Assembly (NCBI GenBank): GCA_005880175.1
Contig: VBJR01000230.1
Coordinates: forward strand, 1-12,148
DNA length: 12,148 nucleotides
Direction: 5' to 3'
Source of the DNA: Chloroflexota bacterium
GTDB taxonomy: Bacteria > Chloroflexota > Dormibacteria > Dormibacterales > Dormibacteraceae
The notes under the pieces were generated by a model, which worked only from the letters and a program-made list of their open reading frames with translations, made no database searches and was not told the DNA's origin. The position numbers and the translations under genes were made by a program. Below, in pieces: positions 7,553 to 12,148 of this stretch. The stretch's first letter is position 1. Every line of letters begins with the position of its first letter.

Positions 7553-8047
7553 ATGCCCACCAAGCTGCTGACGAGCGAGAGACTGGCGCTGCCGCCCCTG
7601 CGCCGGCACTGGATCCTGCTCGTGCGGACCCTGACGCCTCCGGTCGTGGCGGCGGCGATCGGGCTGGCGCTCGTGGACGTCGTGGGCCGGGGCGTGCTCC
7701 CCACCGACCTCCGGCTGCTCGTCACGCTCGCCATCGCCGCGCCGCTCGGGATGGCCGCGATCGGCGTGTGGCTCCGGTGGGAGGGCGACTCGCTGACCAT
7801 CACGGACCAGCGCGTGCTGCTGGAGGAGGGCGTGCTCCAGCGCGTCAGCAAGGTGATCCCGCTGAACCGGGTCCAGGACGTCACGACGATCCAGACGCCG
7901 CTCGGCCGGATCCTGGACTACGGGACGGTCGAGATCGACGCCGCCGGCCCGAGCGGGGCCGAGCGGTTCGCGTACGTCCGCGGACCACTGCGCGTCCGGG
8001 ACGAGCTGTCGGCGCTGATCGACCGCTACGAGCGGGCGGCCGCGTGA
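7553..8047 (+). CDS. Small membrane protein with bacterial PH domain (DUF304/YdbS-like)
   Basis: A 164-residue protein with two membrane helices (about 23-45 and 52-75) followed by a bacterial PH domain of the YdbS/DUF304 type. The domain begins with the typical LRWEGDSLTITDQRVLLEEG pattern (74-93), continues with VIPLNRVQDVTTIQTPLGRI (101-120), and has the strand DYGTVEIDAAG (122-132). Family members are membrane proteins of largely unknown function. The ATG at 7553 has no Shine-Dalgarno site but sits just after a -10-like box, consistent with leaderless initiation. Its stop shares a base with the aroK start (TGATG), so it probably leads the aroK-aroB transcript. A metabolic link to the shikimate pathway is not implied. 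Confidence 0.82.
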   Translation: MPTKLLTSERLALPPLRRHWILLVRTLTPPVVAAAIGLALVDVVGRGVLPTDLRLLVTLAIAAPLGMAAIGVWLRWEGDSLTITDQRVLLEEGVLQRVSKVIPLNRVQDVTTIQTPLGRILDYGTVEIDAAGPSGAERFAYVRGPLRVRDELSALIDRYERAAA

Positions 8048-8544
8048 TGCGCGCGCTGGCGCTGCTCGGGTTCATGGGCTCGGGCAAGTCCACCGTCGGC
8101 ACGCTGGTGGCGGCGCGCACCGGGGCGCCGTACCGCGACCTGGACGCGATGATCGAGGAGCGCTGCGGCATGACGATCGCCGAGCTGTTCGACCGCCAGG
8201 GCGAGCCGGCGTTCCGCGACCTGGAGGCCCGGGTCCTGCCGGACGCGCTGACGCCGGGCGCCGTGGTGGCGCTGGGCGGCGGGACGCCGCTGCGGGACGC
8301 CAACTGGGCGCTGATCCGGGAGCGGGCGGTCACCGTCTGGCTGGAGGCCCCGCTGCCGGTGCTGCTGGCCCGCACCGCCAGCCGCGACGGCGAGCGGCCG
8401 CTGCTCCGCGACCGCGACGAGGTCCAGCTGCGCGCGCTGCTGGCCACGCGCGAGGCCCGCTACGGGGAGGCCGACCACCGGCTCGACGGCAGCGGGACGC
8501 CGGAGGACGTGGCCGAGGAGGTGTGCCGGCTGTGGCCCGAGTGA
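8047..8544 (+). CDS. aroK: Shikimate kinase
   Basis: A 165-residue P-loop kinase that phosphorylates shikimate at the 3-OH using ATP. Visible features are Walker A GFMGSGKS (8-15), the shikimate/Mg site RDLDAMIE (Asp31, Asp33), Arg57 in FRDLEARVL, the GGG triplet at 77-79, the lid Arg117 in ERPLL, and Arg138 in REARYG. Length is typical. ATG 8047 overlaps the previous stop by one base; the GTG immediately before it (8044) is an equally possible start adding one residue. The 3' end contains the ribosome site and start of aroB. Confidence 0.95.
   Translation: MRALALLGFMGSGKSTVGTLVAARTGAPYRDLDAMIEERCGMTIAELFDRQGEPAFRDLEARVLPDALTPGAVVALGGGTPLRDANWALIRERAVTVWLEAPLPVLLARTASRDGERPLLRDRDEVQLRALLATREARYGEADHRLDGSGTPEDVAEEVCRLWPE
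8515..8523 (+). promoter_or_regulatory. Strong Shine-Dalgarno site deciding the aroB start
   Basis: GAGGAGGTG lies inside the 3' end of aroK. Its GGAGG core (8517-8521) is 10 bases before GTG 8532, against 1 base for GTG 8523 and 19 for GTG 8541, so it favours 8532 among the three in-frame GTG codons. Confidence 0.6.
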
Positions 8545-9611
8545 CCGTCGAGGTGCCGGGCCGGCCCTACCCGGTGCTGGTCGGGACCGGCGCCTTGCAG
8601 GAGCTGCCGCGCCTGGTGCACGAGATGGGCGCCTCGGCGGCGGCGGTGGTGACGGACGCGACCGTCGGCGGCCACTGGGCGGAGGCGGTCCGCACCGGCC
8701 TGACCGGCGCCGGCGTCCGGGCCGTGGTGCACGAGGTCGAGCCGGGCGAGCGCGCCAAGTCCCTGGCGGTGCTGGAGCGGGTGCTCGACTTCCTGGAGGA
8801 GTCGGAGATCGACCGGCACGGCGTGGTGGTGGCGCTGGGCGGCGGCACGGTCGGCGACCTGGCCGGCTTCGCGGCGGCCGTGTGGCTGCGCGGGGTCCGC
8901 TGCGTCCAGGTGCCGACCACGCTGCTGGCCATGGTGGACTCCAGCGTGGGCGGCAAGACCGGCGTGAACAGCGCCCGGACCAAGAACGGGATCGGGGCCT
9001 TCTGGCAGCCGGTCGCGGTCGTCGCCGACCTGTCCGTGCTGTCCACGCTGGCTGAAGAGGAGTACCGGGCCGCGTTCGGCGAGATCGTCAAGTACGCGGT
9101 GGCGATGGACCGCGAGCTGGGCGACCGGCTGGAGGCGGGCCTCGCCGGGCTGCTGGCGCGGTCCTCGACGGCGCTGGAGCCCGTTGTGACGCGCTGCGTC
9201 GAGCTGAAGGCGCGGGTCGTGGCGGCCGACGAGCAGGAGGGCGGCCCGCGCCAGATCCTCAACTACGGGCACACGGTCGGGCACGCGCTGGAGAACGCGT
9301 CGGGCTACACGGCCACGCACGGCCGGGCGGTGGCGTTCGGCATGGAGGCGGCAGCCCGCATCGCGGCCGAGCTGGGCCTGTGCCCGCCGGCCCTGGTCGC
9401 CCGGCAGGACGCGCTGCTCGAGGCCTTCGCGCTCCCGGGCATCCTGCCCGCGACGACGGCCGACGCGGTGCTGGCCGCCGTGCCGAGGGACAAGAAGGCG
9501 CGCGGCGGCCGGGTCCGCTGGGTGCTGCCGCGCGAGATGGGCCGGGCCCAGGTCGGGATGGCGGTGCCGGACGAGGTCGTCGCCGGCGTGGTCCGGGGAC
9601 TGCTCCCGTGA
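8532..9611 (+). CDS. aroB: 3-Dehydroquinate synthase
   Basis: A 359-residue NAD+- and metal-dependent enzyme converting DAHP to 3-dehydroquinate, the second shikimate step. Motifs are GGGTVGDLAGF (103-113), VPTTLLAMVDSSVGGKTGVN (127-146) with the substrate Lys, TKNGIGAFWQP (150-160), and metal ligands Glu184 (FGEIVKYAV), His247 (NYGHTVGHALE) and His263 (THGRAVAFGM). Length fits the family. GTG 8532 is chosen because of the Shine-Dalgarno site; GTG 8541 would give a GTGA overlap with aroK and is the main alternative. A hairpin and a repeat pair lie just after the stop. Confidence 0.95.
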   Translation: MARVTVEVPGRPYPVLVGTGALQELPRLVHEMGASAAAVVTDATVGGHWAEAVRTGLTGAGVRAVVHEVEPGERAKSLAVLERVLDFLEESEIDRHGVVVALGGGTVGDLAGFAAAVWLRGVRCVQVPTTLLAMVDSSVGGKTGVNSARTKNGIGAFWQPVAVVADLSVLSTLAEEEYRAAFGEIVKYAVAMDRELGDRLEAGLAGLLARSSTALEPVVTRCVELKARVVAADEQEGGPRQILNYGHTVGHALENASGYTATHGRAVAFGMEAAARIAAELGLCPPALVARQDALLEAFALPGILPATTADAVLAAVPRDKKARGGRVRWVLPREMGRAQVGMAVPDEVVAGVVRGLLP

Positions 9612-9612
9612 C

Positions 9613-9640
9613 CCGCACGGCGCGCGAACCGCTCGTGCGG
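9613..9640 (+). other. Hairpin just after aroB
   Basis: CCGCACG (9613-9619) pairs perfectly with CGTGCGG (9634-9640) across a 14-base loop, starting two bases after the aroB stop. No U-rich run follows, so it is not a standard intrinsic terminator. It could stabilise the 3' end or slow transcription. Its right arm overlaps the small palindrome in the first 24-base repeat, so the two folds exclude each other. Confidence 0.4.
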
Positions 9641-9651
9641 ACCAATGTGCG
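9628..9651 (+). repeat. 24-base direct repeat, copy 1
   Basis: Bases 9628-9651 match 9669-9692 at 23 of 24 positions (G at 9635 against A at 9676). It contains a palindrome CCGC-TCGT-GCGG (9629-9640) and then ACCAATGTGCG. It lies in the aroB-aroQ gap; no function is known to me. Confidence 0.85.
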
Positions 9652-9668
9652 CCTCCCCGGGCCTGGGC

Positions 9669-9692
9669 ACCGCTCATGCGGACCAATGTGCG
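9669..9692 (+). repeat. 24-base direct repeat, copy 2
   Basis: Second copy, 41 bases downstream of the first with a 17-base spacer. It keeps the palindrome arms CCGC/GCGG (9670-9681) with loop TCAT instead of TCGT. It ends four bases before the aroQ Shine-Dalgarno site, so folding or protein binding here could affect aroQ translation. Confidence 0.85.
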
Positions 9693-9696
9693 AAAT

Positions 9697-9702
9697 GGGA
9701 GG
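9697..9702 (+). promoter_or_regulatory. Shine-Dalgarno site of aroQ
   Basis: GGGAGG is six bases before GTG 9709 and fixes that codon as the aroQ start, ruling out the in-frame ATG at 9676, which lies inside the repeat. Confidence 0.75.
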
Positions 9703-9708
9703 TCCCGA

Positions 9709-10146
9709 GTGAAGCGCATCCTCGTCGTCAACGGGCCCAACCTGAACCTGCTCGGCGGCCGCGAGCCGGAGGTCTACGGCACCACCACCCTGGCCGACAT
9801 CGAGGCGATGGTCCGGCGCCGGGCGGCCGAGCTCGGCTGCGAGGTGACCTGCTTCCAGTCCAACTCGGAGGGCGCGATCCTCGACTTCCTCCAGCGCGAG
9901 GCGCCGACCGCGTCCGGTATGGTGATCAACCCGGGCGCCCTGACCCACTACTCGTACGCCCTCTACGACTGCCTCCGGGCCCTGGCCGCGCCGGTGGTCG
10001 AGGTGCACATCTCCAACCTGCATGCGCGAGTGGAGGGCTTCCGCACCCGGGACGTGACGGCGCCAGCCGCGGTGGGCGTCATCCAGGGCCTGGGGCCGCG
10101 CGGCTATCTGATGGCAATGGAGTACCTGGTTGATCGAGACGAATGA
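9709..10146 (+). CDS. aroQ: Type II 3-dehydroquinate dehydratase
   Basis: A 145-residue enzyme, dodecameric in known relatives, that removes water from 3-dehydroquinate in the third shikimate step. The start NGPNLNLLGGREPEVYG holds the flexible-lid Arg18 and the catalytic Tyr24. NPGALTHYSYALYD has Asn75 and His80, EVHISN has Glu99 and His100, and FR (111-112) supplies the distal Arg. The usual HAREEFR/HS segment is divergent here (HARVEGFRTRDVTAPAAVG), but spacing of the key residues is kept. GTG 9709 has a well-placed ribosome site. The 3' end overlaps the efp start by 17 bases. Confidence 0.95.
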   Translation: MKRILVVNGPNLNLLGGREPEVYGTTTLADIEAMVRRRAAELGCEVTCFQSNSEGAILDFLQREAPTASGMVINPGALTHYSYALYDCLRALAAPVVEVHISNLHARVEGFRTRDVTAPAAVGVIQGLGPRGYLMAMEYLVDRDE

Positions 10147-10687
10147 CTTCCGAGTGGGCACGGCCTTCGAGATGGACGGCAAGCTGCTCAGCATCGTGAC
10201 CGTCGAGCACATCAAGCTCGCCCGCGCCGGCGCCATCATCAAGGCCAAGCTGCGCAACATCCGGGACGGGTCGATCTTCGAGCAGAGCTTTCGCAGCGGC
10301 GAGAAGTTCAAGGCTGTCCGGATCGAGAAGTCTGAGGCCAGCTACCTGTACGACGAGGGCGACTTCTACTACTTCATGGACGCCTCGACGTACGAGCAGA
10401 CCCCGCTGACGCGCGGGCAGATCGAGGACGTGCTCCCGTTCCTGAAGGCGGGCAGCACCGTCTCCCTGCTCCGGTACGAGGACTCGGTGATCGGCGTCGA
10501 GCTGCCGCTGACCGTGGACCTCGAGATCGCCGAGACAGAGCCCGGCGTGCGCGGCGACACGGTCTCGGGCACGACGAAACCCGCCCGGGTCGAGACGGGA
10601 GCCACCGTGACCGTCCCGCTGTTCGTGAACCAGGGAGACCGGATCCGCGTGGACACCCGCACCGGCAACTACATCGAGAGGCTCTAA
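10130..10687 (+). CDS. efp: Translation elongation factor P with Arg32 loop tip
   Basis: A 185-residue EF-P that binds the ribosome between the P and E sites and relieves stalling at polyproline. The N-terminal KOW-like domain (MIETNDFRVGTAFEMDGKLL), central OB domain (YLYDEGDFYYFMDASTYEQ, 64-82) and C-terminal signature (GVRGDTVSGTTKPARVETGA, about 140-159) are all present. The domain I loop reads HIKLARAGAIIKAKL, with Arg32 where many EF-Ps have the modified Lys and with no PGKG; Thermus-type EF-P has a comparable KLGRGGA loop. TTG 10130 is the start because MIETNDFR matches the family N-terminus and GGAG at 10119-10122 is seven bases upstream. It overlaps aroQ by 17 bases, implying coupled translation. 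Confidence 0.95.
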   Translation: MIETNDFRVGTAFEMDGKLLSIVTVEHIKLARAGAIIKAKLRNIRDGSIFEQSFRSGEKFKAVRIEKSEASYLYDEGDFYYFMDASTYEQTPLTRGQIEDVLPFLKAGSTVSLLRYEDSVIGVELPLTVDLEIAETEPGVRGDTVSGTTKPARVETGATVTVPLFVNQGDRIRVDTRTGNYIERL

Positions 10688-10697
10688 GATCCACGTG

Positions 10698-11048
10698 ATG
10701 GAGCATGCGGAGCCCGCCGGCAGCGTCCGGGTCGCCAACGAGGTCATCGCCAGCATCGCGGGCATGGCGGCCCGCGAGGTGGACGGCGTGACGGCGCTCG
10801 ACGAGGCCAGCGCGCGGCACTTCGGGGACTGGATCAAGCGGGACACCGCCCACCGGGGCGTGCGCGTGCTGCTGGATCCGGAGCGGAAGATCCACCTCGA
10901 GGTCTTCCTGACGGTGGACGCCACGTCGGTCCTGCGCGACGTCGCCGAGCGCGTCCAGGACAACGTGATCGACGTCGTGCACCGGATGCTGGCGCTCGAG
11001 GTCGCCGAGGTGAACGTCTTCGTCTCCAGCATCGCGTTCGCGCGCTAG
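10698..11048 (+). CDS. Asp23/Gls24 family envelope stress response protein
   Basis: A 116-residue Asp23/Gls24 (DUF322) protein. The pattern is clear: GSVRVANEVIASIAGMAAREVDGVTAL at 8-34, GVRVLLDPERKIHLEVFLTVD at 54-74, and the closing helix and strand with RVQDNVIDVVHRMLALEVAEVNVFVSSI. Relatives form membrane-linked assemblies and respond to cell-wall stress in some Gram-positives, while many are constitutive. ATG 10698 is used; the adjacent GTG 10695 would add one Met. GAGAGG at 10676-10681 is a somewhat distant ribosome site. An Asp23-family gene between efp and nusB is a known Gram-positive order. Confidence 0.92.
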   Translation: MEHAEPAGSVRVANEVIASIAGMAAREVDGVTALDEASARHFGDWIKRDTAHRGVRVLLDPERKIHLEVFLTVDATSVLRDVAERVQDNVIDVVHRMLALEVAEVNVFVSSIAFAR

Positions 11049-11056
11049 GAGCCGGG

Positions 11057-11470
11057 TTGCCTGGCCCTCGGCATCGGGCGCGCGAGCTGGCGCTCAAGGT
11101 GCTGTTCCAGCTGGAGCACAGCCCGGAGGACGACCGGCAGGAGGCGCTCACCTACCACGCCATCGACGACCGGGCGACGCCGGAGGTGACGCGGTTCGCC
11201 GGCGAGCTGGTGGAAGGGGTGCTGGCCAACCGGGACGAGCTCGACGACACGATCCAGCGCGCCTCCACGAACTGGCGCCTGGACCAGATGGGCCGCGTCG
11301 ACCGGGTCGTGCTGCGGATGGCGGTCTACGAGATCGCCGTGGCGCGCAACGTGCCGGTCCGGGCGGCCATCAACGAGTCGATCGAGCTGGCCAAGACGTT
11401 CTCGGGCGACGAGTCGGGCCGGTTCGTGAACGGCATCCTGGGCAAGGTGGCCGAGACCGTAGCGTCTTGA
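11057..11470 (+). CDS. nusB: Transcription antitermination factor NusB
   Basis: A 137-residue all-helical protein that binds boxA RNA together with S10 (NusE) in rRNA antitermination. The family pattern is visible: RHRARELALKVLFQLE at the N-terminus (RNA-binding Arg-rich helix), LDQMGRVDRVVLRMAVYEIA, PVRAAINESIELAKTFS, and the terminal FVNGILGKVAE. The start is TTG 11057, with AGGAG at 11047-11051 five bases upstream, partly inside the stop of the previous gene. The stop overlaps the next start as TTGA. Confidence 0.95.
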   Translation: MPGPRHRARELALKVLFQLEHSPEDDRQEALTYHAIDDRATPEVTRFAGELVEGVLANRDELDDTIQRASTNWRLDQMGRVDRVVLRMAVYEIAVARNVPVRAAINESIELAKTFSGDESGRFVNGILGKVAETVAS

Positions 11471-11685
11471 GCCGCGCCGAGCCGGAGGCCGGGCTGGACG
11501 GCCTGCTGGACCGTCTCGAGACCGTGATCGGGCGCCTGTCCGACCCGAGCGCCCCGCTGGAGCGGCTCGTCGCCGACTACGAGGAGGCCGGACGCCTGGT
11601 GGACGCCGCCCAGGGCCAGCTCGACGCCGCCACCCGGCTCCTGGCCACGCCGGCGCCGGCCCGGGACTGGTCGTGCGGTACCTGA
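11467..11685 (+). CDS. xseB: Exodeoxyribonuclease VII small subunit
   Basis: A 72-residue, mostly helical protein matching XseB, the small subunit of exonuclease VII, which degrades single-stranded DNA with the large subunit XseA. Residues 8-60 show the LDRLETVIGRLS, then APLERLVADYEEAGRLVDAAQGQL pattern, including the YEEG-like YEEAG turn. The start is TTG 11467, overlapping the nusB stop as TTGA. Its end overlaps the next gene by 13 bases. xseA, which usually sits just upstream, is absent between nusB and this gene. The C-terminal tail (about 60-72) is unconserved. Confidence 0.83.
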   Translation: MSRAEPEAGLDGLLDRLETVIGRLSDPSAPLERLVADYEEAGRLVDAAQGQLDAATRLLATPAPARDWSCGT

Positions 11686-12089
11686 TCCCCGCCTTCCTGG
11701 CCTGGGCCATCGCCCAGGTCACCAAGCTGGCGCTGACCTCCATCCGGGAGCGGCGGCTCAACCTGCGCGTGCTCGCCGAGACCGGCGGCATGCCCAGCTC
11801 GCACGCCGCGATCGTGATGGGCCTGACCGCGGCCGTCGGCCGCCTCGACGGCGTCAGCTCCGCCACGTTCGCGATCGCGCTTATCTTCTCCTTTGTGGTC
11901 ATGTACGACGCACAAGGGGTGCGGCGGGCGGTCGGCCGGCAGGCCACGGTCCTCAATCGGCTCGTCGAGGACATGGTCCACATGCGCGGCATCCAGGAAG
12001 ACCGCATGCGCGAGCTGCTCGGCCACACCCCGGTCGAGGTGCTGGTCGGCGGGACGCTGGGGGTGCTCGTGGGGCTGCTGCCGTTCTGA
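11673..12089 (+). CDS. Divergent PAP2 family membrane protein (DUF212)
   Basis: A 138-residue polytopic membrane protein of the DUF212/divergent PAP2 family (YuiD-like). Four hydrophobic stretches lie at about 3-20, 42-56, 62-79 and 120-137. The family signatures are GGMPSSHAAIVMG (38-50), a remnant of the PAP2 phosphatase motif, and YDAQGVRRAVGRQATVLNRLV (78-98). The full acid-phosphatase motif set is not present, so catalytic activity is unproven. The start is GTG 11673, inside the 3' end of xseB, with no strong ribosome site, so coupling is likely. Confidence 0.9.
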   Translation: MRYLIPAFLAWAIAQVTKLALTSIRERRLNLRVLAETGGMPSSHAAIVMGLTAAVGRLDGVSSATFAIALIFSFVVMYDAQGVRRAVGRQATVLNRLVEDMVHMRGIQEDRMRELLGHTPVEVLVGGTLGVLVGLLPF

Positions 12090-12148
12090 CCCGTCCTGCC
12101 CGCGGCGCCCGGCTGGACGCCGCCCTCGCCGACGCCGGCCTGGTGGAG
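12086..12148 (+). CDS. tlyA: Probable TlyA-type rRNA methyltransferase, 5' fragment
   Basis: The frame is open to the window edge and reads RLDAALADAGLVE at 12110-12148, which matches the start of the S4 RNA-binding domain of TlyA, the 16S/23S rRNA 2'-O-methyltransferase. tlyA often follows nusB/xseB in Gram-positive genomes. No ATG, GTG or TTG is in frame near the boundary; the best start is CTG 12086, overlapping the previous stop as CTGA. Only about 21 residues are visible, so another S4-domain protein (for example a pseudouridine synthase) cannot be excluded. Confidence 0.55.
   Translation, partial: MTRPARGARLDAALADAGLVE

Noticed and set aside
9676..9708. Upstream ATG extension of aroQ
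   Set aside because: The ATG lies inside the direct repeat; GTG 9709 has a proper ribosome site and the family N-terminus.

Overview
The window is a dense, GC-rich (roughly 70% by eye) run of bacterial chromosome. All 17 genes lie on the + strand, most with overlapping or near-touching ends. GTG and TTG starts are common. The gene order alaS, ruvX, DUF1292, mltG is the one seen in Bacillota and Actinomycetota, and the later efp, Asp23-family, nusB, xseB order also fits the Terrabacteria. Base composition, start-codon use and a baseplate-J-like membrane protein point to a high-GC lineage such as Thermoleophilia-type Actinomycetota, Chloroflexota or Dormibacterota. The sequence alone does not settle which. 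No rRNA, tRNA, CRISPR array, insertion sequence or integrase is visible.

Region 1 (2-4354) holds the 3' end of alaS, then a PilM/FtsA-type actin-like ATPase. Next comes a single-pass membrane protein with a cytoplasmic N-terminal domain, a long Pro/Gly/Ala linker and a baseplate-J-like extracytoplasmic part. These two genes interrupt the usual alaS-ruvX neighbourhood and are the best candidate here for a poorly described envelope machine. A short prepilin-peptidase gene 2.5 kb downstream adds a possible type IV pilus or pseudopilus link.

Region 2 (4366-6070) holds ruvX (16S pre-rRNA nuclease family), a DUF1292 protein and mltG (septal/lateral glycan-terminating transglycosylase), joined by ATGA overlaps.

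Region 3 (6070-10146) is a shikimate-pathway cluster: aroE, aroK, aroB and aroQ. An A24 prepilin peptidase without the cysteine module and a small bacterial PH-domain membrane protein lie between aroE and aroK. A likely promoter gives the PH-domain gene an almost leaderless start. A pair of near-identical 24-base repeats and a hairpin fill the 97-base gap between aroB and aroQ, the largest non-coding stretch in the window.

Region 4 (10130-12148) holds efp (with Arg rather than Lys at the loop tip), an Asp23-family protein, nusB, xseB, a divergent PAP2 (DUF212) membrane protein, and the first codons of a probable tlyA cut by the window edge. Region 4 combines translation, transcription and RNA-modification housekeeping functions. 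No stretch over 300 bases lacks a gene.
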